Shown: piece after piece, positions 1 to 8,942 of the stretch
How the letters are laid out: each line of letters begins with the position of its first letter
How positions within the stretch are numbered: the first letter of the stretch is position 1
From: Chara braunii
Taxonomy: Eukaryota > Streptophyta > Charophyceae > Charales > Characeae
Assembly (NCBI GenBank): GCA_003427395.1
Contig: BFEA01000835.1
Coordinates: 451,670-488,106 of the forward strand
DNA: 36,437 bases
Direction: 5' to 3'
The notes under the pieces: generated by a model
The model's input: only the letters and a program-made list of their open reading frames with translations
Databases searched by the model: none
What the model was told of the DNA's origin: nothing
Position numbers and translations under genes: made by a program

Positions 1-369
1 CCCCCCCCTCCGGTGGCCCCGTATAATCAAATCTATTTGGAGGAAATTTTGACATGCCCTTAGTTGACGGTAACACGGGGACAAGCTATAGAGTGGGGTG
101 CAGGTGCAACCTGTGTAACTTGTTTTTGTGAGACTGGATGCATCCCTCCAAATGCTGCTTGTTAAAAAGTTTGCCCACGGGACCTAACATTTCCATGGGT
201 GGTTTGATTCTGGCATGTATGGTGAACCCAACCGTGCAGCAAGGGGCCATCTTCAGAGCAGGAATCCCCGGTGCTATCGTCTTGCGAGCCATCATCGTCA
301 TCGTCATGGCCTTTACACTGTGAAATAGAGAGCCGGAAAGGAAGGAGGCGAGGAGCGGAGGGTAAGTCG
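1..369. other. Region upstream of the glycine-rich frame
   Basis: No recognised gene. A 61-codon open frame (138-323, +) starts at an ATG with an in-frame stop just before it and ends in a hydrophobic stretch. It is too short to call. Around 355-368 a GGTAAGT context could act as a splice donor, so the downstream frame may be an internal or first exon. A Ser-codon run at about 285-310 is low complexity. Confidence 0.3.
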
Positions 370-1671
370 ATGCACCGGAAAAGCATTTCCCCGGCTATGG
401 GGTTGCTTAGAGGATACTATGGCCTGAGAAAGCAAGGAGCTTCTGAGGGGATGGAATTGGCTGTGTATAAATCTGATAATGAGAATGGATCGGAGGATGA
501 TGAAGGTTTGTTGTCGCCGATGGAGAGGAGGGATCTTCCCATTTGGGAATCAAAGGGACGGAACCAGAGTGGTCTCTCTGAGAGAGGAACGGAGCGCACA
601 GGTGAGGGCGAGATTCCGTCTGTGCCTCCGCGGAGTTCGCTTGAGGAAGGCGGGGGTGGGTTGGGGAAGGCAGAACTGGGAGGAGGGTGGCATGCAGAGG
701 ATACCTTTGTTGGGTTGGCAACAGCAGGTGGCCCTTCATCGAGGAGGAGGGTGTCGCAGGCCGATGAAGTCGTTGCAGTTGTGGAAGCCTTGTCGGAGAG
801 AACAAGAGCCGCAAGGGAGACAGTGCGGCCTGCGGGAGCGGTGGGTTGCGTTGCGGGCTGGGATGAGGCCGTGCAAGGGGGAATCACAGAGATTGTCGAT
901 GAAAAACTTGTGCGGCGGAAAACCGTAGGGTCTTCGAAGGCAGGGTCAGTGGTCGACTCCAAAGACTCGTTCGGCGGGGGTTATGGGGCTGCTGTGCATG
1001 TATCGGGATCCGTTGCTGGGGTGAGAGAGAACGGAGATATTGCTAACGAGAAGGGAAGGAGAGGTTTCATTCCGGGGAGGGGTCCGATGCCTAGACCTAA
1101 GGCCTCTAGTGGAGAATGGGTGGCAAGGGACGAGGGTCTTAATCTCGGAAGTGTGAGCGGGGGCGTTGTTAGAGGGAAGGCAGGAGCAGAGGCGGCAACG
1201 ATCCTGCCTCCTCCTCTTGGAACTATCAATGGATGGCAGAATTTGGACTTGGCAGGGTTTGGCGGTGGGGGAAAGGGGGGTGAAGAAGGAGGGAGAGCAG
1301 TGGGAGGAGCTGGAGGAGGAGGAGGAGGTGGCCTTGGCTCCTTGTTGAGTGCGTCTGCTGTCGAGCATCTAATTATGAAAGTGAAACGCTCTTCCAGTTT
1401 GCCCCAGATCAATTTTGTTGAGCAGGATGGGGATGCCGACAGCAGGGGGTTGCTTTCCTCTATTGGAAAACGGCGTCTGAGTGGCGGCAACTTGTTTGGG
1501 AACTGGTCCAATATGGGGGGGGTTGGTAGCGGTTTGATAGATGCGGTAAGAGCCGTAGGTGTGAATGGGATCACTGGGAATGGTGGAGGGGGGGGAGGGG
1601 TGTTGAATGGGGCTGACTTCTTCGGAGGGAAGCCTCCGGTGTCGCGAAGGAACAAAGCTTCCGTAGATTAG
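370..1671 (+). CDS. Glycine/serine-rich protein of unknown function
   Basis: I do not recognise the family. The frame stays open from 271, but the first ATG is at 370 (433 aa). The ATG at 397 has a better context (G at -3 and +4) and is an alternative start. The protein is mostly low-complexity Gly, Ser, Arg and Glu: an acidic patch near residues 35-45, a Gly-rich tract near 298-325 and another near 403-410. The most protein-like part is after residue 330, where KRSSSLPQ (residues 339-346) fits the known 14-3-3 mode I pattern R-S-x-S-x-P. There is no signal peptide, membrane segment or enzyme motif. The poly(A) signal at 2020 fits this strand. The Pro-rich minus-strand frames here are complements of the Gly codons. 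It may be one exon of a longer gene. Confidence 0.45.
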   Translation: MHRKSISPAMGLLRGYYGLRKQGASEGMELAVYKSDNENGSEDDEGLLSPMERRDLPIWESKGRNQSGLSERGTERTGEGEIPSVPPRSSLEEGGGGLGKAELGGGWHAEDTFVGLATAGGPSSRRRVSQADEVVAVVEALSERTRAARETVRPAGAVGCVAGWDEAVQGGITEIVDEKLVRRKTVGSSKAGSVVDSKDSFGGGYGAAVHVSGSVAGVRENGDIANEKGRRGFIPGRGPMPRPKASSGEWVARDEGLNLGSVSGGVVRGKAGAEAATILPPPLGTINGWQNLDLAGFGGGGKGGEEGGRAVGGAGGGGGGGLGSLLSASAVEHLIMKVKRSSSLPQINFVEQDGDADSRGLLSSIGKRRLSGGNLFGNWSNMGGVGSGLIDAVRAVGVNGITGNGGGGGGVLNGADFFGGKPPVSRRNKASVD

Positions 1672-1787
1672 CAGTGCGGAGGAGGAGGAGGTGGCGGAGG
1701 TGAGAGGTCCGTAGATGGATTTGTGTGTATGTAGGCGAAAGTTCAAATCTCCTCGTGTGAAAGGGAATGGCAAGAGGTGGCGTTGCA

Positions 1788-1790
<3 letters not shown>

Positions 1791-1822
<32 letters not shown>
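1791..1822. repeat. (TA)n microsatellite
   Basis: A perfect TA dinucleotide run of about 32 bp, in the putative 3' UTR of the glycine-rich gene. It is flanked downstream to about 1980 by G-rich, AGGG-type low-complexity DNA. Confidence 0.95.
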
Positions 1823-1825
<3 letters not shown>

Positions 1826-2019
1826 GTACACGCGTTGAAGAAGGGGGAGAGAAGGGGGGGGAAACGGTAGACTGGGAGGGGGGGGTGGAAAGGTGGAGGG
1901 GAAGAGTGGTGTTGGGTAATCCGGCCGCCAAAAAAGGGTGGGGGGGGGGAGGGCACAGAGGGAGAGAGGGAGAGAGGGAGGTACACTGGTGGCTGGAGAT
2001 GTTTGATTTGTGAACATGA

Positions 2020-2029
2020 AATAAATAAA
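2020..2029 (+). promoter_or_regulatory. Overlapping AATAAA poly(A) signals
   Basis: Two overlapping AATAAA hexamers about 350 bp after the stop of the glycine-rich frame, on the same strand. They are a plausible 3'-end signal for it, though plant poly(A) signals are loose and this could be chance. Confidence 0.35.
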
Positions 2030-2165
2030 TGCCCCTAACTCGGGGTTTCGCCGGGACAGGAATAAGTGCACACAGTCAGTGCACGGGTGAATACTTCATC
2101 GGGTAACCTTGCTTGGCATTCGACGAATATCGACAGAACGCAGGGGTGGGGTGGGCACAAAGGGA

Positions 2166-2274
2166 AAGAGCTCAGTGGCTCTGGTGCTGAAGATGAACAA
2201 AAGAGTACCACCCCCAAAGCGCGGAAGAGCTCAGTGGCAATGGTGCTGGAGCTGGAGATTAACATAAGAGTACT
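2166..2274 (+). repeat. Imperfect tandem duplication, period 59
   Basis: The word AAGAGCTCAGTGGC starts at 2166 and 2225. Similarity runs about 45-50 bp in each unit, with a small insertion in the second. The surrounding open frame (2066-2632) has no recognisable product and starts and ends in low-complexity sequence, so I do not call it a gene. Confidence 0.7.
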
Positions 2275-2681
2275 TCAGAGATCTCTGTGTTACCTTGATG
2301 AGGATGGACAATGTATAGATCGTCTGCGTCGGTTTCACAAGCATCGGGAGGGAATCCCCTGCTACGGAAGGAGGGGACCATCCAATTGCAAAAGTCCCAA
2401 CTCCTTTTCTTCTGAATGTTTGCTCAGGACTTCACAGTCTTCTTCAAAGTGGCTGGGGTGTTCTTTCCCCACAAGATCCGGGTTTTCCAAGCGTAGGACT
2501 GCTGAATTTGCAGCACTCTGTGCTGCTCTTTCTCTGTCGAGTCCCGTGAGAGAATTTGTTTGTTTGTTTGTTTCCTACATGTGTCTGTTTTTGTTTGTCA
2601 TTGCTGCAGCATGTTGTCGATTACGTGATTGATCTGTGTCAGCGAGCATCCCTGCGGCCAGATTGCTTGCTATGAGGAGTG

Positions 2682-2959
2682 AGCTGCTAGTGACAGGGTA
2701 GCTTGTCGCCATCCCTCTGAGCTGATGCAGGTGGTAGCGATTACGGTGGATGTGGCGGCTGCTGGTTGCGCTGTCGTTCTGTGTGAACGGGCCGTTTGGG
2801 GATATCGTTCTATGCAGAATAAGCTACTGGCAACAGGCAGGGAAGCTCGCCCCCATCTCCCTGAGTTGAGGGAGGTCGTAGTGAGTAAGGTGGATGTGGC
2901 GGCGGCTGCTTGCTGTGCGTTGTTGTCCGGTGTCAAAGGCCCATTAGGGGATATCGTTC
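2682..2959 (+). repeat. Tandem duplication of about 140-150 bp
   Basis: Two diverged units (about 2682-2810 and 2822-2959) share an AGCTNCTGGC-like start, GGTGGATGTGGCGGC in the middle (2745 and 2889) and GGGGATATCGTTC at the end. A small indel makes the offset drift from 140 to 149. An open frame (2725-3183) spans both units, but the duplicated part does not keep one reading phase, so coding is not supported. Confidence 0.75.
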
Positions 2960-3266
2960 CGAGATACGGTTGTGGTGGTGATATGCTGCTCTGCGTGGTC
3001 ACTGGGAGACTCTGGAAGACAGTTTGGTATCCGAACCGCCCCAGGGAGTCGCAAGCCAAACTGCACTCCAGGCTGATGAACAAGAGGTGGGGGAAAGGTT
3101 GCCCTGATGTTGTTGTGACTAAAAATGTGTGTGTTGGTCTGATGATTGATTTGAGTCGAGTAGTTGGCAGCCCCGTAGATTGACCGGCCGCTGCTAGTCG
3201 CAGCGGTCCAGTGTTGATAAATTAAGAGGGGTTTGGTGGTCCCTCACGTCAGCAATAGAATGGAGA

Positions 3267-3315
3267 AGTGGTCCCAAGTGGTCCCAAGTCCCAAGTGGTC
3301 CCAAGTGGTCCCAAT
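3267..3315 (+). repeat. 10-bp minisatellite (AGTGGTCCCA)n
   Basis: About four and a half copies of a decamer in register, with one shortened unit in the middle. Confidence 0.85.
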
Positions 3316-4266
3316 TTGTCAATCGTCTGTCGACGGCAGTCCGTGTGTCTGGTAAGAGGGATACCGCAGAGGGAAAAGGAGTTTCATCATGGCAGAACCG
3401 CCGGATTCCAGGACTCCAACATGCTAATCTTTGAAACGCTGTGTGGCGCTGACCAAGCAATACTTGGGAGGTTTTTTTTTTGCTGTAAATTATGCCTGGT
3501 GTGGAGAGGGAGGAGTATTTTCTCCGCTCTTTCATCAGGAGAGGTTGTCACTGCAATTTAGTGGCCATAATTCAGGTATGGTTGTTCTGAATCAGCTATG
3601 ACTGACCCTCTGCTATGCTTATATTCTCTTCGTGAAGTGTCTTGTCTGCTCTCCGGTTCATTTGTTTGTTGGGTCCAACCCTCTTGTAGGTTGCATGCGA
3701 CATGCGGCTCTCCTGTGTGAGGGTTTGGCAATGATAACTCAATACATCCCCCCTCCCCCTACCCCCTCCCCTCCCTCTCCTTTGTTTGCTGCCATCCCTT
3801 CTTCATCCCACCCTTATTGCTATGTCTATTCTTCTTGGAAGAAGCGCCGTTTTTCATCTTCTGTTGGTTATGTGGACTGAAGCCGTTGCGAATGAATGGA
3901 TTGCAAGTATGCCTCGGACAACCTCAGAAGGGCTTTGTGGAAAGCATGCATGGCGATTCACTGGAGGAGGGGGGCATCGTGTGTGCGAGTAGGCTTTTAC
4001 GGTTGGTGCGCAGCTCGCGGGAGAAGAGGGGTGTAGGCGTGTGGTTCGCGTACGACTCGGTGAAAAAAGGGGGTGGTGTTAATACCGTGTTATGTGTGTG
4101 TGGGTCCTGTGGATGGTGCGGGAACAACTGGCTGGTGTGTGCGTGTTGGCTTGGGGTCGCTGCACGGCTCCAGAAGTAGGGGGCTGTTGTGTGTGAGTAG
4201 GCTTGTGGGTGGGTACTCTCAGGAGTAGGGGCCCGCGTGCATGTGTGGATTCGTAGTAATACATAA
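3316..4266. other. No recognisable gene
   Basis: Holds a T9 run near 3472, a C/T-rich tract (3749-3785) and GTGTGTG-rich DNA (4090-4200). Short open frames occur on both strands without any motif I recognise. Confidence 0.6.
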
Positions 4267-4428
4267 CCTCCACAGATGTGTGGTCAAATGGGTACGAATG
4301 TGGATGGGGGAAGGTCCAAACCTCCACAGGCGTGCTGTCGAATGTGAATTAATGTGGACGGCGGAAGGTCCAATCCTCCACAGGCATGATGTCGAATGTG
4401 TATGAATGTGGACGGGGGCAGGTCCAAG
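4267..4428. repeat. 54-bp tandem repeat, three units
   Basis: Units start at 4267, 4321 and 4375, each with CCTCCACAG and ending GGNNGGTCCAA. The period is exactly 54 (18 codons), so a minus-strand frame (4219-4479) stays open with an 18-residue repeat. No upstream exon or motif supports a protein. A satellite-like array is the simpler call. Confidence 0.85.
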
Positions 4429-4882
4429 TACTTTCGGATGTGTAGTGGGGTTCAAGCAGCAGCCAAGGCTAGATGCCATTGCCGATGGAGGGGGTCATCC
4501 ATGGCCATTCGTCTTCCTTGGTAGAGCTGGTCGGGGGGGGGTCCTAGCAGTCCATCTGCCGCTTGTCAGCAACGCTAATCTTCCTCCCTCAAGCTTGATG
4601 AAGCCTTGTATCTCCCAAAAACCGCCCCTTATGTCTCCCTGATGTCTCCCAAACACTGCCCTTATGTCTGACATCAGCGGTACACTCCTTGTCTGTCTAC
4701 TGATCTGGTGCCATTAGTTGCCCCTCTACGCTATCCCCATCATTCCTTTTAAAAAAAAAGAAGTGCCGCTCCCCAGCGCCCAGCCCGCCCCGGGCACAGC
4801 TATTATCTGGCCCGGGTGACACCAGGGGGGTTTGTTGTATATCATGAGGGATGTGCGGTATGCGGGACGGCATCGGCCAAAC
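4429..4882. other. No recognisable gene
   Basis: Unrecognised sequence with an A9 run near 4751 and a GC-rich stretch (4765-4830) holding CCCGCCCCGGGC and GGCCCGGGTG palindromic words. Confidence 0.5.
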
Positions 4883-4960
4883 TATCAGCACGGCCGTTGG
4901 ATCCTTCGTAAATCAGATCAGATATCAGCACCCCGTTGGATCCTTTGTAAATCAGATCGG
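4883..4960 (+). repeat. 40-bp tandem duplication
   Basis: TATCAGCA ... CGTTGGATCCTT ... AAATCAGATC occurs at 4883 and 4923, with one base deleted in the second unit. Confidence 0.85.
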
Positions 4961-5164
4961 AGCTCGTGATTCTGGTTGCAGCCAGATTCCAAAGCACTTC
5001 TGCATTTCAACAGTTTCATGTGTGTGCATCAACTGAGCCAGGGCTGCTGGGTTTTGCCCCGTTCCAGCCTGCCATGGCCTCCGCTCCACTACTCACAAAA
5101 TGTGAAAGCCGAGAAGGAATCTTCTGCAAGAACATGGCAACGTACACCACGGCAATTTTTTTTT

Positions 5165-5296
5165 TTTTGTTAATTAAAGTAAGCTATATCCTTCTCTCAT
5201 CTATCTCATCTTCTTGCCAGTACTCGTCTATCTCATCCTCTCGCTAGTCTATGTATAGTACGGGGGATCACCAACCAACCCGGATCTCTCCCTACC

Positions 5297-5334
<38 letters not shown>

Positions 5335-5463
5335 GGTGCAGTGACTGCCCATTTTTTGGCGCTAGCATCGCCGATTTCCCCGATTGGCTATGCCTGCCCA
5401 CCCCTCGTCACCGCGATGAGGGACTGGTACAGCCTTGCTCTTGCACCACTGCTGTGGTGCCGT
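5165..5463 (+). mobile_element. Inverted-repeat element, family C copy 1 (left arm plus core)
   Basis: The left part (about 5165-5292) matches the reverse complement of 36012-36130, including TATGTATAGTACGGGG and a CTTCTCTCA block. After a G32 run, the core (5334-5463) matches 35859-35995 in direct orientation, including CTAGCATCGCCG and CACCACTGCTGTGG. The parsimonious model is an element with about 130-bp inverted arms around a 140-bp core. This copy kept the left arm and copy 2 kept the right arm. No coding capacity is seen, so it would be non-autonomous. Confidence 0.55.
5302..5333 (+). repeat. G32 homopolymer
   Basis: Thirty-two consecutive G, between the arm and core of the family C element. 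Its length is probably unreliable in assembly. It can form G-quadruplexes. Confidence 0.95.
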
Positions 5464-5550
5464 GGAACGTTTTTGTCTTTTGTGCATGTGGTGAGTACAA
5501 TGCAGTGAGGCCGTAATCAAATCGACACGGTTACATGCAGGCTGACAAAA

Positions 5551-5621
5551 AACTACGTGCAGGGAGCAAAAAAGACCTACCTACAAAACTACGTGCAGGG
5601 AGCAAAAGAAAACCTACCTAC
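5551..5621 (+). repeat. 36-bp tandem duplication
   Basis: AACTACGTGCAGGGAGCAAA occurs at 5551 and 5587, each followed by a CCTACCTAC tract. The open frame across it (5557-5940) has no recognised product. Confidence 0.85.
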
Positions 5622-5933
5622 CTACTTGGAATGCACCACGCGTGCCACTTTAACTCGAAAGATCGGATTCCGTTTCGAAGTTCGAACAGAGATTGAGGCT
5701 ACGGATTGGTATCTAGGAGCATCAATGCGCTGCCTCGCGAAACAAACTAGTACTGAAAAAGGAAAAGACAAAAAGACATCGCAACGCTGGCTGCCATGTG
5801 CTTTTATTCGAACATGCGCCGCGCGACAACGACGCTGCAAAAATCTCTTGCGCGTTTCTCCCGGTTTCCCTTGGGCCCACACCTTTTCCCGGCCCGTTTT
5901 CCCAACAATGGGCGGCTGGCCTCGCGGGAGCGT

Positions 5934-5980
5934 CACGTGAGAACCGCTATTCCCTTCAATTAATACAAGTATTATAAGAG
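5934..5980 (+). promoter_or_regulatory. Possible promoter: G-box plus TATA-like site
   Basis: CACGTG (5934-5939) lies 35 bp before an ATTATAAGAG stretch (5971-5980) that resembles a TATA box. G-boxes are established plant cis elements, but no gene follows that I can recognise, so this is weak. Confidence 0.15.
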
Positions 5981-6027
5981 CATAGGAAAAAAAAAGGTGA
6001 CTCCCTCTTTGTTTCACAGGTATGGTT

Positions 6028-6068
6028 GGTTTGTTTGTTTGTTTGTTTGTTTGTTTGTTTGTTTGTTT
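6028..6068 (+). repeat. (GTTT)n microsatellite
   Basis: About ten perfect GTTT units. A CACAG/GTATGG context just before it is probably chance. Confidence 0.95.
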
Positions 6069-6079
6069 CCCCGTGTGCT

Positions 6080-6180
6080 AAGCTGTGAGTGCCCTCGGAG
6101 TGCCAGAGGGGATGCCATCCAGTGGTGGAATTATTGTTGAGGTGTCAACTTATTGGACACGCTTGCCATTGATAAAGTTT
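6080..6180 (+). repeat. Diverged direct repeat, unit 1
   Basis: Shares AAGNTGNGAGTGCCNTCGGA, GCTGAGGT-like, and TTGCCATTG blocks in the same order and spacing with 6994-7096. The two copies are about 914 bp apart and flank the hammerhead ribozyme. The identity of the repeat is unknown. Confidence 0.55.
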
Positions 6181-6299
6181 TGTGGGTCGTTCAATTTGTT
6201 TGGGCGGCGCGTTGACTCTTTTTTTTTTTTTTTTGTCTCAAGCTAGGCTACCAGCCGGGTTGCACGGGTCATCCTATTTTCTCGGGCGGTCCGGCCGTG

Positions 6300-6555
6300 C
6301 AAGGACCAGGGAAGGTCCCGACCAAAAATAATAATAAAAGAATCGAAAAACTCCGAAAAGCGAGTATGTTGAGAGAAGAACATAGCTTTTTAAAAAAAAA
6401 TAAAAAATAATCTGAACAACTTTCAGGGTTAACTCGAAGTTCTTCACCAAATTTAAAATAGAATTTGAAACTAGAAAATATATGTATAGTAAAGTGGTAG
6501 GTAGGTAGTGTGAGGTGAAATTGAGAGAAGAATATAGTTTTTTAAAAGAAATATA
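6300..6555 (+). mobile_element. Two family C arm fragments
   Basis: TTGAGAGAAGAA followed by TATAG and a T/A tract occurs at 6369-6400 and 6521-6553, and again in the right arm of family C copy 2 (36098-36129). The TATATGTATAGTA word before the second copy also belongs to the arm. The region is AT-rich and otherwise featureless. Confidence 0.45.
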
Positions 6556-6768
6556 TGCCATGCTGTGCCTCTAGTGCCAGCGGCGTGTCTGGAGTGTATT
6601 TTTTGGCTGTGACAGACCTTTCTTTGTTTCGTGGATGTTTTGCTGGCTTGTGATGGGGTGTGAACCGACAGTCTGTAGAGTTTTCCATCTGGTGTGGGTG
6701 AGTGATAGTCTACTTTGATTTTGGTTAAGGTAGATTATCATTTACAGTGTAATCAGTGAGGGGATTCT

Positions 6769-6828
6769 GCAGACTGTTGAGGGTTCAGCCTCCTGATGAG
6801 TCGGTGAAACTCCGACGAAACAGTTTGT
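6769..6828 (+). ncRNA. Hammerhead ribozyme, type III
   Basis: All core elements are in order. Stem III is 6769-6777 paired with 6820-6828 (9 bp, two G-U wobbles). The cleavage nucleotide is T6778 (triplet GUU, allowed by the NUH rule), with predicted cut 6778/6779. Stem I is GAGG 6779-6782 with CCTC 6789-6792 and a six-base loop. The conserved CTGATGA is 6793-6799. Stem II is GTCGG 6800-6804 with CCGAC 6812-6816 and a seven-base loop, and GAA is 6817-6819. The topology, open at stem III, is type III, as in plant retrozymes and some circular satellite RNAs. Loops I and II sit on the short stems where tertiary contacts normally form. No second copy is in the window, so whether it makes a circular RNA cannot be judged here. 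Confidence 0.88.
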
Positions 6829-6898
6829 CACAGCCCCTCGTTTGTTGTCCTCTTCTCTCTCTCTGCCTACGGTTTACCGGGCAGTTCTGTTTGTGACG

Positions 6899-6921
6899 AT
6901 ATATATATATATATATATATA
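6899..6921. repeat. (AT)n microsatellite
   Basis: Perfect AT run of about 23 bp, 70 bp after the hammerhead. Confidence 0.95.
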
Positions 6922-6993
6922 CTTTTAAATTTTTATTTGTTTTTTGGCCCTGCTGGGCAAGTGGACCCGGGTCGCTCTGGTAGCTTAGGTCTC

Positions 6994-7096
6994 AAGTTGC
7001 GAGTGCCTTCGGATCGCTGAAAGGGTTCTCATCTGGCGGCGAGTGTTTTGCTGAGGTCACGACTGATTGAACTCAATTGCCATTGTGACGTAATTT
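6994..7096 (+). repeat. Diverged direct repeat, unit 2
   Basis: Partner of 6080-6180. It begins AAGTTGCGAGTGCCTTCGGA and ends TTGCCATTGTGACGTAATTT. Confidence 0.55.
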
Positions 7097-7157
7097 CGTT
7101 TTTTGAAGTTTTTTCCAGAATCGTATAGTATATACTATATAGTACAGAAATAGCCGT

Positions 7158-7250
7158 ATAGCCACTTCGTTGGTAATGCACGTAAGTGGCATTCAGGAGG
7201 TCATGGGTTCAGTGAACTTCAATCCTCATTGGCCTCACGTACCTTCCCGG
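7158..7250 (+). mobile_element. tRNA-derived SINE head, copy 1
   Basis: Related to 34303-34376: the ATAGCCACTTCGTTGGTAA region matches the A-box position, and CATTCAGGAGGTC, then TGGGTT and GGCCTCACGT, follow in order. The B-box is split by an insertion of about 10 bp that duplicates GTGAACTTCA-like sequence. It is a decayed copy. Confidence 0.55.
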
Positions 7251-7303
7251 ACATGCTTGGCGCCCGCCACGTCGAGATAGCCCGTTGGGCGCCCCAAGTA
7301 GCA

Positions 7304-7485
7304 TTAANCCNCCAGTNCCTTTTCCTGCTTGAAAAAGAAATGCCCGCCGGTGAACACGGGAGGCGGGCAGGCCCGGCTACTACCGGCGCCAGCCAAAATG
7401 AGGCCCGCGCCGGTTCGTTTTTCTTTGGCAAGCAGGGTAGTTTTATGTTCGGCATCGATAGCTGAGAAACGTACTGGTGGTTTAA
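7304..7485. mobile_element. TTAA-ended MITE, copy a
   Basis: The right end is GTACTGGTGGTTTAA. The left end reads TTAANCCNCCAGTNC, so every readable base matches the inverted repeat and the Ns at 7308, 7311 and 7317 fall inside it. In reverse orientation the interior matches copies c and d (CCCTGCNTGCCAAA ... TTTTGGCTGGC). It is 182 bp with no coding capacity. Confidence 0.65.
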
Positions 7486-7830
7486 TAAGCAATCTCTGCT
7501 GATGTTCATATAGAGGAAGGGAGGAGTAATCAGGGAGAGGCACAGCGACTGACCGCTCAGATGATGCGCGATCCCTCTGCTACCGGCTGTCCCCTGGCCG
7601 GTGTCGCCCACTGGGGGTTCCCTGATGGCAGGCAGTAAGGGGCCACCGTGGGCTCAAAAGGGCACACGGTGTCAGAGTAGGAACATGATTGAATTTACCT
7701 GGGCCGGTTAGTCCGATGATAATACCCTACGGCCATTGCGGCATTGCCGTTATTAAAAAAAGATTATTGTCAACTCTATTTTCTATTTTATATTTTGTAC
7801 TAAATTTATTATATTGAATCTATTGTCCTT
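7486..7830. other. No recognisable gene
   Basis: Unrecognised sequence that becomes AT-rich after 7750 (TTATTAAAAAAAG, TATTTTGTAC). It leads into the poly(T) of the next retroposon. Confidence 0.5.
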
Positions 7831-7998
7831 TTTTTTTTCTTTTTTTTTTCTTTTCTTTAACTTTGTATACGTAAAACCTACTTAACGAGGTGATAAGAGC
7901 ATCCCCCGATAAGTAGGCGCTAACGTCGAAGGCTCCATCTATTGGTCAGGAGCTGCATCTGCTGAAAATTGGGCCCAGCGTCCCTGTACAAAGATGTG
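7831..7998 (-). mobile_element. Poly(A)-tailed retroposon, family B copy 1
   Basis: A T-rich run (7831-7860, a poly(A) tail on the minus strand) is followed by GATAAGAGCA and, at 7940-7995, GGCTCCATCTATTGGT ... GGAGCTGCATCTGCTG ... GGGCCCAGCGTCCC. This layout recurs at 13878, 27906 and 28350. Fragments of the same end (CAGCTGGAAATGGGGTCCAG) occur near 8010, 8340 and 34450. No coding frame. Confidence 0.6.
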
Positions 7999-8117
7999 AT
8001 GTGTGTCAGCTGGAAATGGGGTCCAGCATCCCTATACATCGATCTGTGTCTGTATCCTACTTTGTATCCACTACTGTCTGTAGTTTTTCATCAATCAATA
8101 CATGTCCCATGAAGTGA

Positions 8118-8330
8118 GAACCCTATCCACCTAATCTACCGTATCTCCATGGCGAGCGAGGCATCAAGCCCTATCGATCAAACCAGAAACCGAAACCCTA
8201 ACACAGATGTGATCTGTGTTCGTTAGGGGAGAACCCTATCTACCTAGACTACCATATCTCCATAGCGAGCAAGCGATCGAGCTCAATCCTGTCAATCAAA
8301 CCAAGAAGCGGAAACCTAGTACGGATGTAC
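8118..8330 (+). repeat. Tandem duplication of about 113 bp
   Basis: GAACCCTATCNACCTA starts at 8118 and 8231. Both units continue with TATCTCCATNGCGAGC, AATCAAACCA and a GATGTGATCTGTG-like end. Confidence 0.8.
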
Positions 8331-8414
8331 CGTGTGTGAGCTGGAAATTGGGTCCAGCATCCCTATGCTATGATGTGTGCAGCCAGTCTGTGTCTGTTCG
8401 CGGCTCACCTGTAT

Positions 8415-8655
8415 CACCGAAAAGAGCAGAGGCATTGATTACTTCCCTACGCAGGGAAAGGATTGACCTCCTGCTCATGAAACATTTATCCCCTATACAA
8501 TGGTGTGTAGAGATGTCATAGCGCACATACAATCACTCTGAATGAAATCGCCCCGGAAGGGCCGGAACCTATATCTCCGAAAAGAGCAGAGGCAATGATT
8601 ACTTCCCTATGCAAGGGAAGGATTAACCTCCTGCCCATGAAGTATTATCCCACCA
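8415..8655 (+). repeat. Direct repeat of about 80 bp, period 160
   Basis: CCGAAAAGAGCAGAGGCA starts at 8417 and 8577, then TGATTACTTCCCTA, GGATT-ACCTCCTGC and TTATCCC. The 160-bp period suggests a larger duplicated unit with a diverged spacer. The following 8656-8940 has no recognised feature. Confidence 0.8.
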
Positions 8656-8942
8656 AAATACGAACGAGAAGCATCACGTAGTTCACCCCAATCAAGGAAT
8701 CAACCAAACATCAAAACTTAATCGTCAAAACTCCTCATGGGGCCAAGTGACACCCCTTCATGATTAAAGAGTTGAGGGCTTGAGAGATGAGAGCCGAACA
8801 ACCCTAATCATTGAGTGGGAGATCATCTATCCTACTCCCACCCAGTGCCAGAAAAGGAGACAGGAATCAACATGAAAAAACACCGGGTAAGGATGTTGGG
8901 GAACGGTAGGTCGCACCTTCAACCTCAAACCCCACCTTGCCA

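Noticed and set aside
981-1655. Proline-rich minus-strand frame
   Set aside because: It is the complement of the Gly codons in the plus-strand frame, and the poly(A) signal supports the plus strand.
3024-3035. TGGTATCCGAAC as a second retrotransposon primer-binding site
   Set aside because: Two mismatches to the tRNA-Met PBS and no LTR or gag downstream.
4219-4479. Minus-strand repeat protein over the 54-bp array
   Set aside because: Any 54-bp array without a stop stays open. There is no non-repetitive coding sequence around it.
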